Source: Magnetospirillum fulvum (GTDB lineage Bacteria > Pseudomonadota > Alphaproteobacteria > Rhodospirillales > Magnetospirillaceae). Taken from it: a stretch of DNA of 64,000 bases. A program made the translations under genes and the position numbers. Below the pieces are notes generated by a model that saw only the letters and a list, made by a program, of their open reading frames with translations, made no database searches and was not told where the DNA came from. The stretch lies in the NCBI RefSeq assembly GCF_900108475.1, contig NZ_FNWO01000011.1, positions 97,376 through 161,375 on the forward strand, given 5' to 3'. Below are positions 19,353 to 28,942 of this stretch, piece by piece. The number at the start of each line of letters is the position of its first letter. Position 1 is the stretch's first letter.

Positions 19353-19685
19353 CTATCCCAGCAGAGCATCGACCGGAACGGCCAGGGCAGCAGCTAGGCT
19401 CTTATAGGCCTCGACCGAGCCCGGCTTTTTCCCGGTCTCGATTTCGCTCAGATAGGCCTTCGATACCTTGGCGGCCTCGGCCAGCGCCACCGCGCTCAGG
19501 GCGCGGTACTCGCGCCAGACCCGAACGGGATGGTCGCCATTGATGATCCGCATCGCGAAGTCATGCGGCAAGGTAACCCCGGTCCGCGCGGCATGACCGG
19601 CAAGGATGTCATCTAGATCCTCGATCCGGGTCTGCATCGCCTCATATTCGGCACGCGGGATGGTGACGGTGTCAGAGTTGGTCAT
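19353..19685 (-). CDS. XRE-family antitoxin (HigA/RelB-like partner)
   Basis: A 110-residue protein with a C-terminal helix-turn-helix of the Cro/C1 type (REYRALSAVALAEAAKVSKAYLSEIETGKKPGSVEAYKSLAAAL). Its N-terminal helical part (EYEAMQTRIEDLDDIL) is typical of antitoxins that wrap the toxin. It overlaps the toxin gene by 14 bp and is second in the operon, the higBA order. It probably neutralises the toxin and represses the operon. Confidence 0.88.
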   Translation of the reverse strand: MTNSDTVTIPRAEYEAMQTRIEDLDDILAGHAARTGVTLPHDFAMRIINGDHPVRVWREYRALSAVALAEAAKVSKAYLSEIETGKKPGSVEAYKSLAAALAVPVDALLG

Positions 19686-19935
19686 AGACGTCTCTCCGGT
19701 GGCGGACGCGGATGACGGTCATCACGGTGGCGATGTCGTCATCAAGCGAGAAGATCACCCGGTAATCACCGACACGCAGACGGAAAAAGGGCGATCCCGT
19801 CAGATGCTTCACATTGTTGGCCTGCGACGCGGGCACATCGGCATAGGACACAATCTTGGCGACGATGCGCTCGCGGGTCTTGGGCTCGATGGCCTTCAGA
19901 TCCTTGATCGCTTTGATCTCATAAACGATTTGCAT
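19672..19935 (-). CDS. RelE/ParE-superfamily toxin
   Basis: An 87-residue RelE-fold protein (VYEIKAIKDLKAIEPKTRERIVAKI...HLTGSPFFRLRVGDYRVIFSLDDDIATVMTVIRVRHRRDVY). The C-terminal basic RVRHRRDVY segment and the FRLRVGDYRV strand are the family hallmarks of ribosome-dependent mRNA interferases. The ATG at MQIVYEIK was chosen; a TTG six codons upstream is possible. It is first in a toxin-antitoxin operon lying between the SRP RNA and a tRNA gene, a typical accessory position. Confidence 0.88.
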   Translation of the reverse strand: MQIVYEIKAIKDLKAIEPKTRERIVAKIVSYADVPASQANNVKHLTGSPFFRLRVGDYRVIFSLDDDIATVMTVIRVRHRRDVYDQL

Positions 19936-20089
19936 CTGGAGGCGTCCCGTCAAGCCTCACCACATTCGCCAATAGCGAACAACGATGCAAGCGATAAATC
20001 GCTCCCAGCGAACGCCAAAGCTCAAACAGAATCAGAAACCGCCCCCTGCCGACTGCGGAGAGGAACGATTCGTTCGATAAAAGGGGGAA

Positions 20090-20167
20090 TGGGGCGAGTG
20101 ATCGGATTCGAACCGACGACATCCAGGACCACAACCTGGCGCTCTAACCAACTGAGCTACACCCGCC
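20090..20167 (-). tRNA. tRNA-His (GTG anticodon)
   Basis: Complete cloverleaf on the minus strand. The acceptor stem GCGGGTG pairs with CACTCGC (one G-U). The D loop has AGCTCAGTTGGTTAGAGC, the anticodon loop TTGTGGT places GTG at 20130-20132, and the T arm has GGTTCGAATCC. The extra G at position -1 opposite C73, specific for tRNA-His, is encoded, as is the 3' CCA. A CCCCCTTTT tract follows. Confidence 0.97.
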
Positions 20168-20243
20168 ACCGGGGAGGCGGAATGTGTAGCGAACACCCCG
20201 CCCCGCGTCAAGCACCTTATTCACGTCGGCCCGGCCAAACCGC

Positions 20244-21188
20244 TCATCCCAGCGCGGTATCTAGTCCCATCATCACCGCGAAGCCGACCATCAGCCCCAA
20301 CGTCGCCGGAGTCTGGTGACCGTTGCGGTGGGTTTCCGGGATCACTTCGTGTGAGACGACAAAGATCATCGCGCCCGCCGCCAGCCCGAGGCCGATCGGA
20401 TAGGCCAGGGCAAAGCCGCTCGACAGACCGACGCCAAGCAGCGAGCCCAACGGCTCCATCAGACCCGAGGCGGCAGCCAGAACCGCCGCCCGCCCGACTC
20501 CCAGCCCGGCGGCGCGGAGCGCGATCGCCACCGCCAGCCCTTCGGGGACGTCCTGCAACGCGATCGCGGTGGTCAGCGGCAAGCCGACCGACAGATCGCC
20601 CTGGGCGAAGCTGACGCCGATCGCCATTCCCTCGGGCAGATTGTGCAAGGTGATCGCCAGGACGAACAGCCACACCCGCGACACCCGCGCCGATCCCGGA
20701 CCGCACGGGCCGGTATGCGGGTGTTCGTGGGGAAAGAAGCGGTCGAGCCCCAGCATCAACGCCACCCCCAGCGCCAGCCCGACGGTCACCACCAGCGCCG
20801 CCAACGGCCCGCTGCCGGTGATCTCGCGCCCCGCCGCCAGACCGGGCAGCAGCAACGAGAACGAACTGGCCGCCAGCATCATCCCGGCGGCAAAGCCGAG
20901 CAGACTATCCTCGGCCCGGCTGGAGAGATTGCGCAACAGCACCCCCGCCGCCGCCCCCAGCGCGGTCGCGACGAACCCGGCCAGACCGCCCAGCGCGGCC
21001 AGACCCAGCATGTCGGCCTTGTCGGGCTTGAGCGCGCCGATCCCACCCGCCGCAAGCAGGACCAGCACCGTCGCCAAGGCCGCTGCCAGCCCCAGAGCCG
21101 GGATGGGGCGCCGCCGGGCCTCGGCCCAGGCGCTGACCGCCCATCCTTGGGAGCGAGGGGGGAGAGTGATGGCGGGATCGTGCGTCAT
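20244..21188 (-). CDS. ZIP-family divalent metal transporter
   Basis: A 314-residue inner-membrane protein with about eight transmembrane segments. It has a His-rich cytosolic loop (FFPHEHPHTGPCG) and the two metal-site helices of ZIP proteins (TLHNLPEGMAIGV and ALQDVPEGLAVAIAL). ZIP members bring zinc, iron or manganese into the cytosol, as ZupT does. The ATG at MTHDPAITL follows GAGGG; a TATAAT-like box on the minus strand lies about 28 bp upstream. The metal is not determined. It is divergent from a gene with a Fur box. Confidence 0.9.
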   Translation of the reverse strand: MTHDPAITLPPRSQGWAVSAWAEARRRPIPALGLAAALATVLVLLAAGGIGALKPDKADMLGLAALGGLAGFVATALGAAAGVLLRNLSSRAEDSLLGFAAGMMLAASSFSLLLPGLAAGREITGSGPLAALVVTVGLALGVALMLGLDRFFPHEHPHTGPCGPGSARVSRVWLFVLAITLHNLPEGMAIGVSFAQGDLSVGLPLTTAIALQDVPEGLAVAIALRAAGLGVGRAAVLAAASGLMEPLGSLLGVGLSSGFALAYPIGLGLAAGAMIFVVSHEVIPETHRNGHQTPATLGLMVGFAVMMGLDTALG

Positions 21189-21272
21189 GGTCGGCCCTCT
21201 TTTTAGAATTAGTCTATTATAGTCGATGATCGGTTGCCGCGCCACCCCGCGCGATCAGGTCGGAGGTGTTAT

Positions 21273-21293
21273 TGCGATTCTTTCTCATTCGCA
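21273..21293. promoter_or_regulatory. Fur-box-like operator
   Basis: An interrupted palindrome TGCGA-N11-TCGCA. Read on the minus strand it gives TGCGAATGAGAAAGAATCGC, close to the well-known Fur consensus with TGAGAAT-type half-sites. It sits 41 bp before the start of the DUF2023-like gene and upstream of the divergent ZIP gene, so iron control of one or both is likely. Confidence 0.55.
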
Positions 21294-21333
21294 TTATGAT
21301 GACCTCCTTCGCTCCAGCCGGGAAGAGTTCAGG

Positions 21334-21714
21334 ATGCGTCTGCTGCTCAATCAGATCTATGAATTCCGCAAAGGGGTGCGCTCCCTGTTCATGCTGACGG
21401 CGACCGGATGCGAGATTGCTCAAATCCGCCTGCGGCTGGACCGCGAGGGGATCGACCATTTTCCGCATTTCGTCAGCCCGACCAAGGCCAACATCTTCTT
21501 TGGCCGCGGGCCATGGGTCGAGACGGCGAAGCGGATCGTCACCGGCCCGCTTAACCAATTGTCGCCGGAAGAGGATTTCATCCTGGGCACCCTGCTCGGC
21601 TATGACGGCGAGGGGCAATGCCGCCGCTATCTGACCCGCCGCAACCGTCACGACGACTGCCCTCCGGTCAGCGAACGGCGGACGGATTGGCAGGGGGCAA
21701 GCGCCGGGGTATAG
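21334..21714 (+). CDS. DUF2023-like small protein, probably iron-regulated
   Basis: A 126-residue soluble protein beginning MRLLLNQIYEFRKGVRSLFMLTATGCEIAQIRLRLDREG; the N-terminal two-thirds resembles DUF2023 proteins of unknown function, some of which accompany flavodoxin genes. The start was chosen at the ATG following a GGAAGAG site; the frame is open upstream. A Fur-like box 41 bp upstream suggests derepression under iron limitation. The C-terminal 30 residues are polar and probably disordered. The family assignment comes from memory of its motif and is moderately sure. Confidence 0.6.
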   Translation: MRLLLNQIYEFRKGVRSLFMLTATGCEIAQIRLRLDREGIDHFPHFVSPTKANIFFGRGPWVETAKRIVTGPLNQLSPEEDFILGTLLGYDGEGQCRRYLTRRNRHDDCPPVSERRTDWQGASAGV

Positions 21715-21725
21715 TTCGCCTCATC

Positions 21726-23819
21726 ATGAGCAAAGCCCCGGATGCCGCCGATCCCACCGGTTCCTCCGCCGAACCGAAGCAGCCCAGCCAGACCGATCTG
21801 TTGATGCGGGTGGCAAAGACGATGCCGCTGCAAATGGTGCTGGCCAAAAGCCTGTCCTTCGCCTGGAAGGCGGCGACCCGCCCGCTCCGCGAACTGGTGA
21901 CCGGGCGAAGCAGCCCCTATCTCGATCCGCTGGCGGCCGGAACACTGACGCCGATCCTGGGCAACGTCGATTTCAGCGTCGCCGCCGCTAATGCCGAGAC
22001 GATCCGGGCGCTGACTTCGTTGTGGCTCGACCATCGCTTCGACCTGCTCGGTTCGGGCTGGGTCCGGGTCGCCCATGGCGAGACCTATCCCGGCTTCGCC
22101 GGTAACCAATACGGTCCCGGCCCCGTGCTGCCGCCCGACTGGCGCAAGGCGGTTGCCGCTTCGCACCGGCCCGGCGCCCGCGCTCCGGCCCGCGCCCTGC
22201 TCGATTGCATCGCCGATCCCGACTGGCGGCCGATCGATTGGATGGTCGATTTCCGCTCGGGCTATCGCTGGTCGACCCGGGATTGGGGCCGCGCCGTCAG
22301 CGGCGGCCAGCCGGGACTCGACATCAAGTTGCCGTGGGAACTGGCCCGCTTCCAGCACGCCCCGGTGTTGGCCCAGGCCCACGCTTTGGCCGCGCGGGGC
22401 ATCCCCGGCTTCCCCGCGCCCGAGCGGATCGCCGCCGAATTTTGCCATCAGGTGCTCGATTTCCTGGGAGCCAACCCGCCGGGCTGGGGGCCGAACTGGT
22501 CGTGTCCGATGGATGTCGCGATCCGCGCCGCCAACCTGCTGGTCGCCTGGGATCTGTTCCGGGCGCAAGGCGTTGTGTTCGAGCCCGCCTTCGATGCCGC
22601 CCTGGCCGCCGCCGCCCTGGCCCATGGCCGCTTCGTCTTCCGTTTCCTCGAATGGCACGAGACCTATCGCGCCAATCATTATCTGGCCGATCTGTGCGGG
22701 CTGGCCTTCGTCGCCGCCTATCTGCCCGAGGCGGAGGAAAGCAAAAGCTGGCTGGGCTATGCCGCCGACGAACTCGAGGCCGAGATTTTGCGCCAGTTCG
22801 CCGCCGATGGCGGCTGCTTCGAAGCCTCGATTGCCTATCACCGCCTGTCGGCGGAGATGGCGCTTTATACCGCCGCCCTGCTGGCCGGGCGCGGTCGCCC
22901 GCTGTCGGTCGAGGCGCAGGGACGCCTTGCCGCCGCGTTGCGCTTCGCCGCCGCGAGCACCCTTCCCTCGGGCCTGATGATCCAGATCGGCGACACCGAT
23001 TCCGGCCGTTTTTTCAAGGCCGCGCCGCTGTGCGATCCCGGCTCTGACGGGCCGGTCGAGCGGATACTCGATCCCGCCGAACTGTTCGCCGCCGGGCGTG
23101 GCCTGTTCGACCACAATCCGCTTGCGTCGATCCCGCCCCAGGCCGAATTCGCCACAATTCTGGCCGCCGCCTTGGCCGGGGGCACCCGCTTTGCCGAAAC
23201 CGCGCCGCCGTTGCCCGTCCTCGCCGAACGACCGATCTTTGCCAGTCCGGCCGGGCTGGTGGTGCGGATCGTGCCGCCCGATTCCACCGCGCTGGAGGGG
23301 CTGGAGCCGTTGGCCTTTACCGAATTCGGCCTCTATCTGTGGCGCGGCCCTCGCGCCCTGATCGCGGTCCGCTGCGGACCGATCGGCCAGAACGGACGCG
23401 GCGGTCACGCCCATAACGACCAGTTGGCGGTCGAGATCGAAATCGACGGGGTGGCCTGGGCCCGCGATCCCGGATCTTATGTGTTTGGCTCGGATTTGCT
23501 GGCGCGCGACCGCTATCGCTCGGCCCTGGCCCATTTCGTCCCCCGCCACGGCGACGCCGAACCGGCCGAGATGCTGGCCCCGTTCCGGCTGGAAGACCGC
23601 GCCCAGGCCGAAGCGATCCGCTTCGGGGCGGATTTCATCGGGACGCATCGGGGATTCGACGAGGTGGTAACCCGCCGTGTCGCGATCGAAGACGGCGCGA
23701 TCGTGATCGAGGATCGCCCGGCCGAGGCGGTGACGCATATCGTCCGCTCGCCTGCGGAATTAGCCGCGCTGTGGGGGCTGACCTTGCCGTTCTCGCCCGG
23801 CTATGGCCGACGGCTCTGA
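21726..23819 (+). CDS. Heparinase II/III-family protein
   Basis: A 697-residue protein with the two-part plan of this family. An all-alpha toroid spans about residues 100-400 (including HETYRANHYLADLCGLAFVAAYLPE and FAADGGCFEASIAYHRLSAEM). A C-terminal beta-sandwich domain has the hallmark GRGGHAHNDQLAVEIEIDGVAWARDPG. Such proteins cleave or bind uronic-acid-containing polysaccharides and often sit in capsule or exopolysaccharide loci. No signal peptide is seen, and no other polysaccharide genes are adjacent, so the substrate is open. It starts 11 bp after the DUF2023-like gene. Confidence 0.88.
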   Translation: MSKAPDAADPTGSSAEPKQPSQTDLLMRVAKTMPLQMVLAKSLSFAWKAATRPLRELVTGRSSPYLDPLAAGTLTPILGNVDFSVAAANAETIRALTSLWLDHRFDLLGSGWVRVAHGETYPGFAGNQYGPGPVLPPDWRKAVAASHRPGARAPARALLDCIADPDWRPIDWMVDFRSGYRWSTRDWGRAVSGGQPGLDIKLPWELARFQHAPVLAQAHALAARGIPGFPAPERIAAEFCHQVLDFLGANPPGWGPNWSCPMDVAIRAANLLVAWDLFRAQGVVFEPAFDAALAAAALAHGRFVFRFLEWHETYRANHYLADLCGLAFVAAYLPEAEESKSWLGYAADELEAEILRQFAADGGCFEASIAYHRLSAEMALYTAALLAGRGRPLSVEAQGRLAAALRFAAASTLPSGLMIQIGDTDSGRFFKAAPLCDPGSDGPVERILDPAELFAAGRGLFDHNPLASIPPQAEFATILAAALAGGTRFAETAPPLPVLAERPIFASPAGLVVRIVPPDSTALEGLEPLAFTEFGLYLWRGPRALIAVRCGPIGQNGRGGHAHNDQLAVEIEIDGVAWARDPGSYVFGSDLLARDRYRSALAHFVPRHGDAEPAEMLAPFRLEDRAQAEAIRFGADFIGTHRGFDEVVTRRVAIEDGAIVIEDRPAEAVTHIVRSPAELAALWGLTLPFSPGYGRRL

Positions 23820-23845
23820 TTTTGGCGGGCGAGCGCCCGCCCCGA

Positions 23846-24151
23846 TCAGGAAATAATGTCGAAGGTTTCGCTGGCTTCGGTCAATTGCAGCATCCTGAGC
23901 ACGGTATCGCGCGGATGCAACAGCGACAGGGATGAACCGACCGCAGCCAGTTCCTCATGAGCGATATAGAGCAGCCCCAGACCGACAGAATCAATATGAG
24001 TCAGGGTGGCAAGATCGAAGACAACTTTTCCACCGCGAATCTTCGCAATACGTTCAACGATCGCCTGAAAGTCCTCGTTGGCAGCGAAATTCAACTGACC
24101 CGTCAACGTGACATGGGTGACGCCGCCCTGTTCGGAAAAACGGTAGTCCAT
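23846..24151 (-). CDS. STAS-domain anti-sigma factor antagonist
   Basis: A 101-residue single-domain STAS protein (GGVTHVTLTGQLNFAANEDFQAI, then VVFDLATLTHIDSVGLGLLYIAHEEL). The Ser in HIDSVGLG is at the position phosphorylated in SpoIIAA-type antagonists, so regulation by a partner-switching kinase is likely. No kinase or phosphatase gene is adjacent. It is transcribed toward the end of the heparinase-like gene. Confidence 0.88.
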   Translation of the reverse strand: MDYRFSEQGGVTHVTLTGQLNFAANEDFQAIVERIAKIRGGKVVFDLATLTHIDSVGLGLLYIAHEELAAVGSSLSLLHPRDTVLRMLQLTEASETFDIIS

Positions 24152-24322
24152 CTACGAATGCTCCCTGTCGCTCGTGCGGACTATAACTTTGGCCTTCACC
24201 GAACGCCAGTAGCTTCGACCGGCGCGGCCGGGATGAAAGTTCGGTGACAGCGACCAGGGGACACGCGATCGCCCCGCCCGTCGTGATATGCTGTTTTTCC
24301 CCTTTCCTGTTGCTCGGATTTC

Positions 24323-25153
24323 ATGACCTCCGACTCTCCCCTTCCCGCCGGTTCCAGCGGAACCGGACGGCTGTCCGCCCAGGTTCTGCTGCTGGGCGAA
24401 CGATTGGACACCCGCCGCCTTGAAGAAGGCCAGGTGCTTGGCACCGCCCCCCTGATCATCCGCGCTGGCAAGGACGGCTTTGCCGTGCTGTTCCGCTATG
24501 GCGTGGCGGTTCTGTTCGGCCTGGACCCGATGGAAGAGGCGGTGTTCCTCGCCTCGCTGGCGAAGCTGGTCGCGGAACCGATGCCGGTCCAGGCCCGCGC
24601 CTCGACCGATCTGGTGATCGTCCCCGGCGGCGAGGACCGGGTCGATCAAACCGGGATCATCTCGCTGACCGACACCTGTCCGGAACGCCTGCAACTGGTC
24701 GCCGAGATGATGGCCCGCGATCTGGTGCTCGATCATTACGAAACCCGGATCGCCCGCGTGTTCGACAGTATCGAGCCGCTGGCCGCCTCGCTGGGCAAGC
24801 GCAGCCTGCGTCACCTGCGGACCCGCGACCTTTTGGCCCAGATCGGCGAGGTTCTGCTGGCCGAGCATCGGATGGTCGGCCGCGTCGAATTGCTCGACAG
24901 CCCCGAAGTGCTGTGGGTCAAACCCGAACTGGAACGTCTGTTCATCCGGCTGGAGCGTGAATACGATTTGTCGGCGCGCAACCGGGCACTCGACCGCAAG
25001 CTGGAAGTGATCTCCGACACCGCCGAGACCTTGCTTGATCTGATCCAGACCCGCAGCAGCATGAAGGTCGAGTGGTACATCGTCTTTCTTATTATGTTCG
25101 AAATTCTACTGACGATTGTTCAGATGGCCCAGGGAGCCGGTCCCTGGCACTAG
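24323..25153 (+). CDS. RMD1/YagE-type (DUF155) protein
   Basis: A 276-residue member of the DUF155 family that includes yeast Rmd1/Sif2 and mitochondrial RMND1. The core reads VLFRYGVAVLFGLDPMEEAVFLASL and later LLDSPEVLWVKPELERLFIRLEREYDLSARNRALDRKLEVI. A C-terminal hydrophobic helix (WYIVFLIMFEILLTIVQMA) anchors it, preceded by a coiled segment. The molecular role in bacteria is unknown. It stands alone between the STAS gene and a chemoreceptor. Confidence 0.85.
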   Translation: MTSDSPLPAGSSGTGRLSAQVLLLGERLDTRRLEEGQVLGTAPLIIRAGKDGFAVLFRYGVAVLFGLDPMEEAVFLASLAKLVAEPMPVQARASTDLVIVPGGEDRVDQTGIISLTDTCPERLQLVAEMMARDLVLDHYETRIARVFDSIEPLAASLGKRSLRHLRTRDLLAQIGEVLLAEHRMVGRVELLDSPEVLWVKPELERLFIRLEREYDLSARNRALDRKLEVISDTAETLLDLIQTRSSMKVEWYIVFLIMFEILLTIVQMAQGAGPWH

Positions 25154-25288
25154 AGCCGATTTCGGCCTGACTCCGACCAGATTGAAATTCGTTCTAAACA
25201 GCCTTCCCGATTTTAAACAAAAGGAATAGCATCGGCAAAGGTCATAGACACCGTTGTATGGGGTCGCCACCCACGAGGAGGGCACAAT

Positions 25289-26770
25289 ATGTTTCTGTTC
25301 AAGAATGCGAATAGCCTCGAAAACGAATCGATCATCCACGCGCTGGACAAATCGAACGCTCGAGTTGAGTTCGACCTGAACGGAAATGTTATTTCGGCGA
25401 ATAAGAATTTTCTCTCTCTGATGGGATATTCTCTTGCCGAGGCTCTTGCGACAAACCACCGGTCTTTCGTCGATGAGAGCTATCGCGCCAGCAAAGACTA
25501 CAGCGAATTCTGGAACAAGATGCGGCGCGGTGAATATCAATCGGGTCAATTCAAGCGCATTACCAAAGATGGCCGAGTGATCTGGCTTGAAGCCGCCTAC
25601 AATCCGATCCTGAAACCGGACGGCACCCCGACAAAGATCGTCAAATACGCAACCGACGTGACCGAGGAAAAAGAACGCTACCTCGACCTTGTCGGAAAAT
25701 ACAACGCCATCCTGAAATCCCAGGCGGTGATCGAGTTCAAGATGGACGGGACGATCCTGACCGCCAACGACAATTTCCTGAAAGCGATGGGCTATGACCT
25801 TGCCGAAATCGTCGGCAAGCATCACGGAATATTCGTTGACCCGGATTATCGCGCCAGCCAGGAGTATCGCGCATTCTGGGAAACGTTGCAGCGGGGCGAG
25901 TTTCTGGCCGCCCAATACCGCCGGATCGGCAAAGGGGGCCGCGAAGTCTGGATCGAAGGCTCGTACAACCCGATTTTAAATGCCGATGGCAAGCCGATCA
26001 AAGTGGTGAAATTCGCCACCGACATCACCAAACAGATCGCCCTTCTGAACCAGTTGAAAACGCTGATCGACGTCAATTTTGCCGAGATCGACCAAGCGGT
26101 CGGCCAATCGACCATCGAAACCGCGACCGCCAGTTCCGCCGCGATGCAGACCTCTGGCAATGTGCAATTGATGGCGGCCAGCGCCGAGGAAATGGCCGCG
26201 TCGATCACCGAGATTTCCCAGAGCATGACCAAATCGCAGGCGGCGACCGACGGCGCGTTCGATCAGGTGGTCTCGGCCGGAGATTCGGCCCAGCGCCTGT
26301 CGGCAGCGGCCGCCGCGATGGGAGGAATCGTCGGGCTGATCCAGACCATCGCCGGACAAATCAATCTGTTGGCACTGAACGCCACCATCGAATCCGCCCG
26401 TGCGGGCGAAGCGGGCAAGGGCTTTGCCGTCGTGGCGGGAGAAGTTAAAAATCTCGCGAACCAGGCCGCCCGCGCCACCGAGCAGATCACCCAGGAAATC
26501 GAAGGGATTCAGTTGGTCTCGAACGATGTGGTGACGGCGCTCGACATCATCCGCCAATCGATCGGAACCGTCCGCGATCATGTCACCGCGACGGCGGCGG
26601 CAGTCGAGGAGCAAAGCGCGGTGACCCGCGACATGTCCGGCAACATGCAGAATGCCGCAGGCTCGGTCGATACCATTTCCCGGACGGTCGCGACGATCAG
26701 CACCAGCATCCACCAGATCGAGGCCGCCGTCGGCAAAACCAAGGAGGCTGCCAGCGTCCTGGCACGATAA
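25289..26770 (+). CDS. Soluble methyl-accepting chemotaxis protein with two PAS domains
   Basis: A 493-residue cytosolic chemoreceptor. Two PAS/PAC units (about residues 20-130 and 140-255) are clearly tandem duplicates, each with GHHG/NHRSFVD-YRAS and [15 protein letters not shown] segments that may hold flavin or heme. Residues 280-490 form the signalling coiled coil with the hairpin tip region [41 protein letters not shown]. No transmembrane helix is present, so it senses an internal state such as redox or energy. A GAGGAGG site precedes the ATG. Confidence 0.93.
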   Translation: MFLFKNANSLENESIIHALDKSNARVEFDLNGNVISANKNFLSLMGYSLAEALATNHRSFVDESYRASKDYSEFWNKMRRGEYQSGQFKRITKDGRVIWLEAAYNPILKPDGTPTKIVKYATDVTEEKERYLDLVGKYNAILKSQAVIEFKMDGTILTANDNFLKAMGYDLAEIVGKHHGIFVDPDYRASQEYRAFWETLQRGEFLAAQYRRIGKGGREVWIEGSYNPILNADGKPIKVVKFATDITKQIALLNQLKTLIDVNFAEIDQAVGQSTIETATASSAAMQTSGNVQLMAASAEEMAASITEISQSMTKSQAATDGAFDQVVSAGDSAQRLSAAAAAMGGIVGLIQTIAGQINLLALNATIESARAGEAGKGFAVVAGEVKNLANQAARATEQITQEIEGIQLVSNDVVTALDIIRQSIGTVRDHVTATAAAVEEQSAVTRDMSGNMQNAAGSVDTISRTVATISTSIHQIEAAVGKTKEAASVLAR

Positions 26771-26940
26771 AGACGGCCCAGCGCCCCGAAGTAAGTTGCA
26801 CCCTACCCGGATGGAGAGGGAACCGAACCGGCCGTCTCCCACCCCCTCGCCGATGGACACAGCCCGCCCCGTACTCCATGATTAGACACTGTCCCGGGAC
26901 CGCATCCGGGGGGGATGGCGGGTCGGGAAAAGGGGGATTT

Positions 26941-28941
26941 ATGGCGACAATCGTATATGGAATCTGGGACGGCGCGGTGATCGATCATCGCAATGGCGAC
27001 GGCGAGGCCGGATCCCTGATCCCCAGCCTTACCGGGTTTGGCGAGTTCAATCCGGGCAATCCGATCCGCGCCTTTTTCGGCGATCGCGGCTTTCTGATCT
27101 TCGACCGCGCGGTCAGCCTGCTTGACGCGCTGCGTCGCCAGTTGGCCAAAGCCGAAGAACAATCCTGCGGCAAATGCACCCCCTGCCGGATGGGCACCGC
27201 GCTGATTGGCGAATCGCTGGCGGCGCTGGCCCACGGCGAGGCCGCGCCGCTGGACCTTGACGCGGTCGCGATGCTGGGGCGGCAGATGGCCGAGACCTCG
27301 CTGTGCGGGCTGGGTCGGACGACTCCGATCGCCCTGCTGGCGGCGCTGACCCATTTCCGCGACATGATCGAGGCCGAAATCGCCTCGGGCGCGGCGCGAA
27401 CGGCGCAATACGGCATGGATTACATGACGGCGCCGTGTATCGAGGCCTGTCCGTCCAAGATCAACGTGCCGCGCTATATCGACTATATCCGCGACGGCAA
27501 ACCCGAACATTCGCTGGGCGTGATCTTGCAGAAATACCCGATGGCCGCGACCTGCGGCCGGGTCTGCGTCCGCTTCTGCGAGATGGCCTGCCGCCGCAAC
27601 CTCGTTGACGAAGCGGTCGGGATCAAGATTCTGAAGCGCTATGTCGCCGATCATCAGACCGGACCGAACGCGCTGCGCTTCTCGCGCGATCTGATCGCCT
27701 CGTCCCATCCGGCCGAGATGCGGGTGGCGGTGGTGGGCGGCGGACCAGCCGGGATTTCCTGCGCCTATCACCTGCTGCTGCACGGCTATCACGTCGATAT
27801 CCTGGAGGCGATGGCCGAACCGGGCGGGATGGCCGCGATCGGCATCCCCAGCTATCGCCTGCCCAAGGACGTGCTGCGCTCGGAAACCGATATCATCGTC
27901 GCCCTGGGCGGACGCTTTATCTTCAACCAGGCGATGGGCAGCGACTTCACCGTCGATACCCTGTTCGAGCGCGGCTATCGCTCGGTGTTCCTGGCTCTGG
28001 GCTGTCAGCAAGGAACGCCGATGGGCGTCGCCGACGAGGATTCCACCGCGCTCGGCTATGAAACCGGGATCGGCTTCCTGCTCAAGGTCCACGACCATAT
28101 CGCCGGAACCCACCTCACCCGCCTCACCGGTGACGTAGTCGTCGTCGGCGGTGGCAATGTCGCGATGGATTGCGTCCGTTCGGCGCTGCGGATGGGGGCC
28201 GAGCGGGTCCACCTGCTCTATCGCCGCACCCGCGAGGACATGCCCGCCGATCACGAGGAGATCGAGGCCGCCCTGGCCGAGGGCGTGATCGTCCACTTCC
28301 TGACCAATCCGGCCCGTATCCTTCACGAGGACGGCCGCGTCGTCGGGCTGGAGGTCGTGTCGATGCGCCAGACCGAGCTTGATTCGCGCGGTCGGCGCGG
28401 CGTCGAGCCGATCCCCGGTTCGGAACGGCGGATGGACTGCACCTTGCTGATCTCGGCGATCGGCCAGCAGGTGCGCCAGGGCGTGCTCAGCCCCACCGAC
28501 GGCGTCGCGATGACCCGCTGGGGCTGCATCGAAGCGGCCCCGGTCGATCTCGCCACCTCGCGACCCGGCGTGTTCGCCGGGGGCGATTGCGTCTCCGGCC
28601 CCTCGACCCTGATCCATGCGATGGCCGCCGGTCTGAAGGCGGCGCGCAGCATCGACGATTACATCCAGTTGGGCCACACCCGCTTCTTCCCCCGCTCGCG
28701 GATGCGTCAGATCCTCAACGAGCACAAGCTGCTGGCCGCCGATTGCGTCGAACTGCCGGTGCGGCTCGAATACCGGGTCCACCACCCCGAACTCGACCCC
28801 GAAGTCCGCCGCACCATGTTCGAGGAGGTCGAGACCACCATCTCCGACGCCGACGCCTACCGGGAAGCCAGACGCTGCATGCGCTGCTACCGCATCTATT
28901 CGGTGATCACCGAACAGCCCATCCCGGAAGGAGCGGCCTGA
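26941..28941 (+). CDS. NuoF-type 4Fe-4S module fused to GltD-like NAD(P)H flavoprotein, hydrogenase partner
   Basis: A 666-residue protein. Residues 1-150 match only the C-terminal 4Fe-4S part of NuoF/HydB (SCGKCTPCRMG, distal CGLG); the FMN/NADH domain is absent. The rest resembles the glutamate synthase small subunit and NfnB: Cys clusters (APCIEACPSKINVP, ATCGRVCVRFCEMACRR), an FAD Rossmann motif (VAVVGGGPAGISCAY) and an NAD(P)H site (VVVGGGNVAMDCVRSALRMGA). It ends in CMRCYRIY. It is followed 1 bp later by the [FeFe]-hydrogenase gene and most likely passes electrons between NAD(P)H and that enzyme. Confidence 0.85.
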   Translation: MATIVYGIWDGAVIDHRNGDGEAGSLIPSLTGFGEFNPGNPIRAFFGDRGFLIFDRAVSLLDALRRQLAKAEEQSCGKCTPCRMGTALIGESLAALAHGEAAPLDLDAVAMLGRQMAETSLCGLGRTTPIALLAALTHFRDMIEAEIASGAARTAQYGMDYMTAPCIEACPSKINVPRYIDYIRDGKPEHSLGVILQKYPMAATCGRVCVRFCEMACRRNLVDEAVGIKILKRYVADHQTGPNALRFSRDLIASSHPAEMRVAVVGGGPAGISCAYHLLLHGYHVDILEAMAEPGGMAAIGIPSYRLPKDVLRSETDIIVALGGRFIFNQAMGSDFTVDTLFERGYRSVFLALGCQQGTPMGVADEDSTALGYETGIGFLLKVHDHIAGTHLTRLTGDVVVVGGGNVAMDCVRSALRMGAERVHLLYRRTREDMPADHEEIEAALAEGVIVHFLTNPARILHEDGRVVGLEVVSMRQTELDSRGRRGVEPIPGSERRMDCTLLISAIGQQVRQGVLSPTDGVAMTRWGCIEAAPVDLATSRPGVFAGGDCVSGPSTLIHAMAAGLKAARSIDDYIQLGHTRFFPRSRMRQILNEHKLLAADCVELPVRLEYRVHHPELDPEVRRTMFEEVETTISDADAYREARRCMRCYRIYSVITEQPIPEGAA

Positions 28942-28942
28942 C

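Noticed and set aside
25154..25288. Flagellar sigma-28 promoter before the chemoreceptor gene
   Set aside because: A TAAAC and a CCGAT are present but about 9 bp apart rather than 11 or more with full boxes; the match is too weak.
26771..26940. FNR site or sigma-54 promoter before the hydrogenase operon
   Set aside because: No TTGAT-N4-ATCAA and no TGGCAC-N5-TTGCA was found; the gap contains only an AGACGGCC/GGCCGTCT dyad about 45-55 bp apart without further support.
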